Assembly (NCBI RefSeq): GCF_002162355.1
Contig: NZ_CP021434.1
Location: forward strand, 4,890,001 to 4,954,000
From: Tumebacillus avium
GTDB taxonomy: Bacteria; Bacillota; Bacilli; Tumebacillales; Tumebacillaceae
Reading direction: 5' to 3'
Length of the DNA: 64,000 nt
Within the stretch, counting starts at the first letter, position 1. Every line of letters begins with the position of its first letter. The notes below the pieces were generated by a model, which saw only the letters and a list, made by a program, of their open reading frames with translations, was not told the DNA's origin and searched no databases. The position numbers and the translations under genes were made by a program. Positions 53,132 to 63,000 of the stretch are shown piece after piece.

Positions 53132-56100
53132 TTATCGTGTGACCGCGAGAGGATGGATGGAAGCGAGCGTCTGCTTGACCTGTACAGCCAGTTCGATCAC
53201 CTGCGGCCTTTCCATCAAGTTGTGATGGTCGGCATGGATCGGGATCACCTGCAGGCTGCCAGCCGTGCGCGATTCCCATTTCCCGGCGTCGACCAGCGGT
53301 GTCGGGATGACCGGCGAAACTTCGCTCGCCCGGTAGAGGAACATGTCCGCCTGCACCGGGCCGGTGTATTGGTAGCTGCGGGCCGCGTGCTGGTTCGCTT
53401 CGGTGACACGGACGATGCGCATCGTCCCTTCGATCGTCGCATCTTCAGGCAGGAAGTTGCGCGCTCTGGCTTCCGCGACGAACAGTTCGGCCGCTTCCGC
53501 TTCGGTCAAGCCTTCGAACTGCGCCTCTTCCAGCCCGATCAGGACGGCCCACTCGACCAGGGCGCTGCGCTCCGCCTGCAGATCCGGGTAGGCGTGGCCG
53601 AGCGGACGGACATCGAGCAACCCCAAGAAATCGACCGTCTCGCCGGCCGCTTCCAGCAGTCGCGTCATCTCAAACGCCACCGTACCGCCAAACGACCAGC
53701 CGCCCAAGCGGTACGGGCCGTTCGGCTGCACTTCGCGGATCTCCTGCAGATACCGCCCAGCCATCGCCTGGATCGAGGTCAAAGGCTCCTCTTCCCAGTC
53801 GATACCTGCCGAGTTGATGCCATAGACGGGCACTTCAGCGCCAAGTTCGCGCGCCAGTTCGAAGTAACACATCGAACCGCCGCCGCCCGGATGGACAAGG
53901 AACAGCGGCGGCTGTGCACCGTCGCCTTCTTGGATCAAGGTCAGGCAGCTTCTGCTCTGCGTGTTTCCTGCCCGCAAGTATTGCGCATACTCGGCGATGG
54001 TCGGACGCTGGAACAGCACGGCCAGCGGAACCTGTACGCCAAACTGGGCGGACACGGCGTTACCGAGCATAACGGCGAGCATCGAGTGGCCGCCGATGTC
54101 AAAGAAGTTATCGAAAATGCCGACGGAGTTGATCCGGAGCACTTTTTCCCAGATCTTGACCAGTCCGGCCTCGACCCAATCGCGCGGCACGACGCCCGTC
54201 TCCAATGCGCCATGCGCAAGATCGGGCTCCGGCAGCCGTTTACGGTCCGTTTTCCCGCTTGGCGTGAGCGGCATGGCGTCCAGAAAGACATAAGCAGAAG
54301 GAACCATGACCAGCGGGATCTTTTCTTTGACAAACGCCAGCAGGTCACGTGCGGAAAGGGAGTTCGGTTCGGTGAGCACAGCGTAGGCGACCAAACGTTT
54401 CTCCTCCGTTGTGCGGCCGTGCACGAGGACGACCGCTTCCCGCACCTGCGGATGCGCCGCGACCGCCGCTTCGATCTCGCCAAGCTCCATGCGCTGGCCG
54501 CGGATTTTCACCTGATCGTCGGTGCGGCCAACAAATTCCAAAATGCCGTCCGGCAGCCAGCGCACGATGTCGCCGCTGCGATACATCCGCGCCACCGGGT
54601 CGCTCACGAACGGATTGGGGACAAAGCGTTCGGCGGTCAGCTCCGGCCGCTGCCAGTACCCGCGAGCCAATGCCGGGCCTCCGATATGCAATTCCCCGGC
54701 GACGCCGACTGGCACTGGGCGCATGTGTGCATCCAGCACGTAGACCAGCGTGTTGTGGAGCGGACGGCCAATCGGGACAATTTTGCGCTGACTTTCCCGC
54801 TCGCATTGCCAGAAGACCGCGTTGATCGTCGACTCGGTCGGCCCGTAGCGGTTCCAGAGCTTGGCGTTCATCCGCTCAAAGAAGCGTTCCTGCAGCTCAA
54901 AGGGCAATGCTTCACCGCCGCACATCACATGACGCAGCGATGTGCACGACGTGAGATCTTTTTCTTCGAGGAACAGTTGCAGCATCGACGGGATGAAGAA
55001 GGCAGCCGTCACCTGCTCCTTCGCAATCAGTTCGACGAGATAGCTTGTGTCCATCTGACCGCCGGGACGGGCGATGATGAGCGCCGCCCCGACCGACAGC
55101 GTCAGGAAGATTTCCCAGACGGACGCATCGAAGCTGAACGGCGCTTTGTGCAGCATACGGTCGTCTGCGATCATCTGGTAGTCGCGCTGCATCCAGTTCA
55201 GGCGGGTGTCCACAGCATGATGCTCGATGATGACCCCTTTCGGCTTGCCGGTAGAGCCGGACGTGTACATCAGGTACGCCATGTTTGTCGGGGTCACGCC
55301 GCTGAACACGTTCTCCGCGCTTTGCAGCGGCAGTTGCGGGTCCTCGTCGATGACGAGCACCTCGAGCGACGCCGTGGGCAGCGTCTGCACCAACTTCTTT
55401 TGCGTCACCAGAACCGGCACGCCGGAATCTTCGAGAATAAACGCCAGGCGTTCGCTCGGATAATCGGGATCGAGCGGGACATACGCACTTCCCGCTTTTA
55501 AGATGCCAAGCAGGCTGATGATCATCTCCGGCGTGCGCTCCATGCAGATCCCAACCGGCACTTCCGGACCCGCGCCAAGACTTTGCAGGCGGTGTGCCAC
55601 CTGGTTGGCTCGGCGATTGACTTCGCCATAGGTGAGCGTTTGCCCCTCGAAGACCAGCGCAACGCGGTCCGGGAAGCGTTCGGCCTGCTCTTCGAACGGC
55701 TCGAACAGGCATTTGGCGTCGCCGTAATCGACTGCTGTGTCGTTCCATTCGACCAGTATCTGCTGCTCCTCCGCCGGGGTGAGCAGTTCCAGCTCGACCA
55801 GCTTTTGCTCCATGTTGCCGGACATCGATTCGAGCACGGTCTGGAAATGCCCGAGCATGCGCGAGACGGTTGCGTCCTCGATGCGGCCAGCGTCGTATTT
55901 GATCTGCACGACCAGTTCCCTGCCTGGCCCAACCAGAACGGTCAGCGGAAAGTTCGTGCTGCTCAGCACGTCGAGCGGCTCGACTCCGATGTCGCCCCAG
56001 CGGCTGCCGTCCCCGTGATCTTCCGGGAAGTTCTCCACGACGACGATGCTGTCAAACATCGGCTTGCCTTGGCGCAAACCGCTCCATTCCTGCACTTTTA

Positions 56101-57085
56101 CCAGCGGGGTGTATTCAAAGGAGCGAATCTCAGTCTGCCGCTCCTGAATCCCCTGCAGGTACGAGACGACATCGATCTCCGGTGTCACCTGTATCCGCAG
56201 CGGCAGGGTGTTGATAAACATGCCGATCATCCTGTCCACCCCAAGCATCTCGGCCGGACGGCCGGAGAGGGTGGTGCCGAACAGCACATCTTCCTCTCCG
56301 CTGTATAAGTTGAGCAACAGCGCCCACGCGCCCAGCGCGATCGTGTTCATCGTGATCTTGTGCTGTTTGGACAACGCTTGCAGCGCGGCGGTCGTCGCTT
56401 GCGACAGCTTGAAGTGCTGCTGTCCAAACCGGTGCGCCTGCTCCTGTTCGCCTTCGATCATCGGCTGCCCTGCATAGCCTTGGAGCATGCCGCGCCAGAA
56501 CGTTTCCGCATCGTCGAGGTCCTGTTCCTGCAGCCAGGCAATGTATTCGATGTAAGGCGGGCGCTCCTGATATTCGGGCACCCTGCCGGCTGCCAGCGCA
56601 CGGTAGCCTTCGCTCACTTCCTGCAGCAAAAGCGACACGCTCCACCCGTCCAACAAAATGTGGTGCGTCGTGCACAGGATTCGGAAGCGCTGCTCTGTGA
56701 GCCGGATCAGATGCAGGCGTAACAGCGGCTCTTCTGTAAAATCAAACCCGCGTTTGCGTTCCGCCTCCAACAGCCCCTCCAGTTTCCCTTCCTGCTCGTC
56801 CGCCGGGAGACCACGCCAGTCATGTTCCTGCCACGGCAGTTCGGCATCTTTGAACACAACTTGCACGGGCTTTTCGAGATCCTCCCAGAAAATCGCGGTG
56901 CGCAAGACGGGATGCCGTTCCAGCACACGCGCCCACGATTTTCGCAAGGCTGCAACGTTTAGATCTCCTTGCAGTTCATGGTACATCTGAATGATATACA
57001 TCCCGGTTTCCGGCGAGAGGAGAGAGTGAAACAACATGCCTTGCTGTAAAGGGGACAATTCGTAAATCGATTCAAGGTGTTCCAT
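53132..57085 (-). CDS. NRPS termination module, C-A-T-TE
   Basis: 1317 aa. C domain (1-430) begins SPLQQGMLFHSL, the form typical of C domains accepting a D-configured donor, with HHILLDG intact. A domain (about 452-940) has code DAWFMGRIN, which I cannot assign. T about 965-1035 (DIGGHSML). Thioesterase about 1060-1310 with GWSFGG (Ser about 1131), Asp in LLDVRPLG and His in HADHHNLM. It releases the product as an acid or ring. The gene begins 2 bp after the upstream NRPS, whose last domain is an epimerase, so the two proteins are consecutive. A terminator follows. Confidence 0.94.
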   Translation of the reverse strand: MEHLESIYELSPLQQGMLFHSLLSPETGMYIIQMYHELQGDLNVAALRKSWARVLERHPVLRTAIFWEDLEKPVQVVFKDAELPWQEHDWRGLPADEQEGKLEGLLEAERKRGFDFTEEPLLRLHLIRLTEQRFRILCTTHHILLDGWSVSLLLQEVSEGYRALAAGRVPEYQERPPYIEYIAWLQEQDLDDAETFWRGMLQGYAGQPMIEGEQEQAHRFGQQHFKLSQATTAALQALSKQHKITMNTIALGAWALLLNLYSGEEDVLFGTTLSGRPAEMLGVDRMIGMFINTLPLRIQVTPEIDVVSYLQGIQERQTEIRSFEYTPLVKVQEWSGLRQGKPMFDSIVVVENFPEDHGDGSRWGDIGVEPLDVLSSTNFPLTVLVGPGRELVVQIKYDAGRIEDATVSRMLGHFQTVLESMSGNMEQKLVELELLTPAEEQQILVEWNDTAVDYGDAKCLFEPFEEQAERFPDRVALVFEGQTLTYGEVNRRANQVAHRLQSLGAGPEVPVGICMERTPEMIISLLGILKAGSAYVPLDPDYPSERLAFILEDSGVPVLVTQKKLVQTLPTASLEVLVIDEDPQLPLQSAENVFSGVTPTNMAYLMYTSGSTGKPKGVIIEHHAVDTRLNWMQRDYQMIADDRMLHKAPFSFDASVWEIFLTLSVGAALIIARPGGQMDTSYLVELIAKEQVTAAFFIPSMLQLFLEEKDLTSCTSLRHVMCGGEALPFELQERFFERMNAKLWNRYGPTESTINAVFWQCERESQRKIVPIGRPLHNTLVYVLDAHMRPVPVGVAGELHIGGPALARGYWQRPELTAERFVPNPFVSDPVARMYRSGDIVRWLPDGILEFVGRTDDQVKIRGQRMELGEIEAAVAAHPQVREAVVLVHGRTTEEKRLVAYAVLTEPNSLSARDLLAFVKEKIPLVMVPSAYVFLDAMPLTPSGKTDRKRLPEPDLAHGALETGVVPRDWVEAGLVKIWEKVLRINSVGIFDNFFDIGGHSMLAVMLGNAVSAQFGVQVPLAVLFQRPTIAEYAQYLRAGNTQSRSCLTLIQEGDGAQPPLFLVHPGGGGSMCYFELARELGAEVPVYGINSAGIDWEEEPLTSIQAMAGRYLQEIREVQPNGPYRLGGWSFGGTVAFEMTRLLEAAGETVDFLGLLDVRPLGHAYPDLQAERSALVEWAVLIGLEEAQFEGLTEAEAAELFVAEARARNFLPEDATIEGTMRIVRVTEANQHAARSYQYTGPVQADMFLYRASEVSPVIPTPLVDAGKWESRTAGSLQVIPIHADHHNLMERPQVIELAVQVKQTLASIHPLAVTR

Positions 57086-57087
57086 CT

Positions 57088-60000
57088 TTATCTCCTTTTC
57101 TTCGACGCCAGTTTCAGCATCAGCGTGTCAAGCGAGCGCTGGCTCAATCTGGCCTCTTTGAAATCGGACGGCGTATACCCGCCCGCGCCCGGCGACATGC
57201 AGTGCCCGATCAGGCCGCGCAATGCCTGCATGTATAGCTCGGCCAGCCGTTCCATGCTTTCTGTGCGATGCAAATTGGAGCTGTACTCCCATTCGATCGT
57301 CAGCTGTCCTTGCGTCACGACGGCGAGGATCTGAATCTGATGGCTGCGCGTCCCGACCGGACTGCGCTCCTTGCCAAATGCTTCTCCTGCGCCGGTGAAC
57401 AGCGCGCCTGTTTCCGACTCCTGTTCAAACTGCCCCAGGTAGTTAAAGCTGATCTGCGCCGGTTGCTGACTGCGCAGCTGTTCGGCCGTGTCATCGTCGC
57501 GCAAACTGCGGAGCAGGCCGTAGCCGATGCCTTTGTTTGGAATCTGACGAAGTTGCTCTTTGACCGCTTTGATCGTGTCGCTTTCCGACGCTTCCACCGA
57601 ACCGGCTGCGAGCAGTACCGGGAATTGCGTGGTGAACCAGCCGACGGTGCGGGAAAGGTCCGCTCCGTTGCCCAGATCTTCCCGGCCATGCCCCTCGAGA
57701 TCGATGCGCACGGCATTCTGTCCCGTGCTTTTTGCCATCGCCCGGGCCAAGGCGGCCAAGAGCAGGTCATTGATCTGCGTGCGGTATGCTTTGGGCGCTC
57801 CTTTGAGCAGGTCTTGCGTCTCGGTGACGCTCAAGCGCCGGGAGACTTTTTGAACGGAGCTTTCGAGATTGGCTCCGTCCGGGAAATCGACCGGATAGAC
57901 GGCCGTCTCTTGCTTCGCCTGGGTCAGCCAGCTCTCTGCCTCTTTGCTCAAACGCTTCGTCTGCGCGTATTCGACCAGCATCTCCGACCAGCGCTTAAAC
58001 GAAGTCGTTTTCGGCGGCAAGGCAACTAGCTGTCCTTGCAGGAGTTGCCGGCATGCCGTCTGCAAGTCTTCCAGCACGATACGCCAGGACACGCCGTCCA
58101 TCACCAGATGATGTATCGCAAACAAGAGACGGCCTGCATGACCTGAGCCGAGGTCGAAGTACACCGCTTTTTGCAGGGGTCCTTCCAAGGAGAGGCTGGT
58201 CTGCAACTGCGCTCCGCTGGCTTGAATCGCCTGGGCTGCTTCCGCTTCCGAGCGGTCGGAGAGGTCGACGATGTCAAACGACAGGGCTTGCGGCTCGGCA
58301 TGATCTTGCTTCCAGACCGCCCCGGTTTTGGTAAATCGCAGGCGCATGGCGTCATGATGCAGGACGACCGCCTGCAGCGCCTCGCGCAAAATGGGAGCCG
58401 TGACCGAGGAATCGACCGCAAACAGGGCCGACATGTTCCAGTGGTGCGGTTCGGGAAGTTTTTGCTCGAAGAACCAGCGCTGAATCGGCAACAGCGGAAC
58501 ACTTCCGCTCACCAGCCCCTGCTCCGCTTGCGGCGTCTGTTCCTGCGCCTTGGCGACAAGGGCGAGTTGGGCGATCGTCTGGTGCTGGAAAAGCTGCTTC
58601 GGGGTCAGGGACACCCCGGCGCGCTTCGCTTTGGCGATGATTTGAATGCCGATGATCGAGTCACCGCCCAGCTCAAAGAAGTTCTCCTGCACGCCGACCC
58701 GTTCGAGACCAAGCACTTCCTGCCAAACTTCTGCCAGCAACAGTTCCATCGGCGTCGACGGCGCGGCAAAGGAATTCCGTTCCTCCGAGCGCTGACGATC
58801 GGGTGCCGGCAGGAGCTTGCGGTCGACTTTGCCGTTGGAGGTAAGCGGGATGTTCTCCAGCAGAACGAAGGCGTGCGGCACCATGTAGTCGGGCAGCGCC
58901 GCCAGCAAATGTTCCCGCAGCCGGGCGGTGGACAGCTCTGCGCCCTGCGCCGGAATGATGTAGCCGACCAGACGTTTCACGCCCGGCACGTCTTCGCGGT
59001 CGATGACGATCGCCTCTTTGACATCCGGGTGTTCGAGGATCACCGTTTCGATCTCGCCAAGCTCAATGCGGAAGCCGCGAATCTTCACTTGGTGGTCGAT
59101 ACGGCCGATAAACTCCAGCTTGCCGTCCGGCAGATAGCGCACCAGGTCGCCCGTCTTGTACAGGCGGGCCGTGGTGTCTTCCTTGCCGAACGGATGGCGG
59201 ACAAACCGCTCTTCGGTCAAATCCGGACGGTTCAGATACCCGCGCGCCACACCTGCCCCGCCGATGTACAGCTCGCCCGGCACACCGATTGGCACCGGCT
59301 GCAGCGCGGAATCCAGCACGTACAGCTCTGTGTTTGCAATCGGGCGTCCGATCGGAATCGCCCCGGCCGTCGTATCATCGGCCGGCACATCGTACACGAC
59401 GCAGCCGACCACCGTTTCGGTTGGGCCGTACTCGTTGTACAGCTTGGTGTGCGGCGCATGCTTCCGCCAGAAGGCGATGTCTTCTCCGGTCAGCTGCTCG
59501 CCGCCGATGACCAGCCCTCGCGCCATCTTCGCCGCTTCAGTGCCGGTCAGGGTCTGGCTGAGCAGTTTGAGATGCGCCGGAGTCAGTTTGATGTAGGTCA
59601 GATTTTCCTCTTCGCGCAGTACTTGCACCAGGCTTTCCACCCCGTCGTCCTGCGGCACGATCAGCACTTTTTGCCCGATGGCAAGCGGCGCGAAGATCCC
59701 GGTGATCGTCAGGTCGAAAGCGATCGACGAGTGCACCGGCACGCCTGTGCCCAACTTCGCCTCGTACGCTTCCGTACACCAGTTGAGGTAGTTGCTCAGA
59801 CCTCCGTGGCGGATCATCGTCCCTTTCGGACGGCCCGTCGAGCCGGAGGTGTAGATCATGTAGGCCAGATGATCGGCTTCCACCGCCGCCTGCAGATTGG
59901 CTGCGCTTTCGGTGGCGATGTCCTCCCATTCGCTGTCGAGCAGGATCGTCTTCGCGCCGTGCGCATCAGGCAGCACGCCAAGCAAGTGCGATTCGGTCAG

Positions 60001-63000
60001 CAAAAGCGGCACTTTTGCATCTTCCACCATGTAGGCGAGACGGTCGCTCGGATAGGACGGATCGAGCGGCACATACGCGCTGCCCGCCTTCAAGATTCCG
60101 AGCAGGCCGACGGCCATCCACAGCGAGCGGTCGACGCAGATGCCGATAAAGACATCCGGCGCCGCGCCGTGCTGTTGCAGGCGGCGGGCCAGGCGATTGG
60201 CGCGCTCGTTCAGCTCGCCGTAGGTGAGGAACTCTCCTTTGCAAGAGACCGCCACCGCATCGGGGGTGCGCTCCGCCTGCGCTTCAAACATCTCATGGAA
60301 ATGCAGGTTGTGCGGGTAGGCGACCGCTGTCTCGTTCCAATCGACGAGCAGTTGCTGACGCTCCACAGCGGTCAACAGCGGCAAGGTCGCGATCGGCTGG
60401 TCCGGGTCGGCTGCGATCCCTTCGAGCAGCCCCAGAAAATGTCCGGCCATCCGCTCGATCGCTTCCCGGCCAAACAGGTCGCGGTTGTATTCAAAATAAG
60501 CGATCATCCCGTCGGCCGACTCTTGCATAGCCAGCGTCAGGTCGAATTTGGCATGGTTTTCTTCAATCGCCACCGGCTCCAGCTTCACGCCGGCCATCTC
60601 CGGCTGCGCGGAAGGCATGTTTTGCAGCATAAACATCACTTGGAATAGGGGCGAGTGCGCCAGGTTGCGCTCCGGCTGCAGCTCATCGACCAGTTTTTCA
60701 AACGGGATGTCCTGGTGCGTGTACGCTTCCAGCGTTACGTCTTTCACCCGCCCGACCAGCTCGGCAAACGAAGGATTGCCGGTCAGATCGGTGCGCAGCA
60801 CCAGCGTGTTGATGAACATCCCGATCAAAGCTTCGAGCTCGCGGCGGCCCCGTCCGGCGATCGGCGAGCCGATCAGCAGGTCGTCTTGCCCGGTATAGCG
60901 GAAGAGCAGCGTTTTAAAGGCGGCCAGCAGGGTCATGTACATCGTCGCGCCTGTACGCTGGCAGATCTCCTGCAGCTTGTCCCGCAGTTCGGCAGACAGA
61001 TGGAAGCCGTGCGCCGCTCCGTTATGCGTCATCTCCGCTTTGCGCGGGCCGGAGATCGGCAGTTCCAGCACAGGCAGGCTGCCGCTGAGCTTTTGCTTCC
61101 AATACGCGAGCTGTTCTTCAAACACATCCCCTTGCATCCAGGCGCGATGCCAAGCCGCAAAGTCGGCGTACTGAATCGGCAGCGGTGCGAGCTGATGCTC
61201 GCGGCCTTGCACGTGCGCTTCATACAGCTCGGCGAGCTCCTGCAGGAACACGCTCATCGACCAGCCGTCCGAGACGATATGGTGCATGTTGAGCAGCAGC
61301 AGATGGTCCTGTTCCGACAGGCGGATCAACTGCGCCCGCATCAACGGCCCTTGCTCCAGGTCAAATGGCAGCATCGCTTCGCACTTTGCCAGCCGCAGCG
61401 CTTCCGCTTCCCGCTCCGCAAAGGGGAGCGCGGTCAGCTCAATCAGCGGCACTTCAATGGTGAGCAGCGGCGCAATCACCTGCGCAGGCTGAATGTCATC
61501 ATAGATAAACGTCGTGCGGAGCGCTTCATGACGGCGGACGATTTCATTCAAGCCCGCTGTGAGCGCCGGCACGGACAGCTCGCCTTGCAGGCGGAACGGA
61601 TGCGCCATGTTGTACATCGAACTGCCCGGCGTAAAGCGGTCGAAGAACCACAAGCGCATCTGCGAGAAGGACAGCGGCAGACGACCGGTCCGGGAAACGG
61701 GCTGAATCGTCCCCTGCTCCTCCGCAACCGGCACGGCAGACTGAACCTGCCGAACGAATTCGCTTAGGTCTTTGGCGGCAAACATGCTGCTCAAAGGCAG
61801 ACGCACGCCAAACTCTTCCTGCACGCGGGACATCACCTGCGTCGCGAGCAGCGAGTGACCGCCAAGTTTGAAAAAGCTGTCCAGCAGGCCGATCGCTTCG
61901 ATGCCCAGCACTTCCGCCCAGATGGCGGCCAGACGCTGTTCCAGAGCGGAGCGCGGCTCGACAAACGGAGTCTCTGCGGTACGGGTCTGCTGCGGCGCCG
62001 GCAGCGCTTTGCGGTCCACTTTGCCATTTGAAGTCAGCGGCAGAGCGGTCAGCGGCACAAACGCGGACGGCACCATGTAATCGGGCAGCAAGGCAGCCAC
62101 TGCGATCCGCAGCGCTTCCAGGTCCTGCTCCTCCCCGCTGACGACGTATGCGACGAGACGCTTATCGCCTGGCACGTCTTCGCGGTCGATGACGATCGCC
62201 TCTTTGACATCCGGGTGTTCGAGGATCACCGTTTCGATCTCGCCAAGCTCGATGCGGAAGCCGCGAATCTTCACCTGATGGTCGATGCGGCCGATAAACT
62301 CCAGCTTGCCGTCCGGCAGGTAGCGCACCAGGTCGCCCGTCTTGTACAAACGGGCTGTGGTGTCTTCCTTGCCGAACGGATGGCGGACAAACCGCTCTTC
62401 AGTCAAATCCGGACGGTTCAGATACCCGCGCGCCACACCTGCCCCGCCGATGTACAGTTCGCCCGGCACGCCGATTGGCACCGGCTGCAGCGCAGCATCC
62501 AGCACGTACAGCTCTGTGTTCGCAATCGGGCGTCCGATTGAAATTGCCCCGGCCGTCGTATCATCGGCCGGCACATCGTACACGACGCAGCCGACCACCG
62601 TTTCGGTTGGGCCGTACTCGTTGTACAGCTTGGTGTGCGGCGCATGCTTCCGCCAGAAGGCGATGTCTTCTCCGGTCAGCTGCTCGCCGCCGATGACCAG
62701 CCCTCGCGCCATCTTCGCCGCTTCTGCGCCGGTCAGGGTCTGGCTGAGCAGTTTGAGATGCGCCGGAGTCAGTTTGATGTAGGTCAGATTTTCCTCTTCT
62801 CGCAATACCTGCACCAGGCTTTCCACCCCGTCGTCCTGCGGCACGATCAGCACTTTTTGCCCGACGGCAAGCGGCGCGAAGATCCCGGTGATCGTCAGGT
62901 CGAAAGCGATCGACGAGTGCACCGGCACTCCTGTGCCCAACTTCGCCTCGTACGCTTCCGTACACCAGTTCAGGTAGTTGCTCAGACCTCCGTGACGGAT

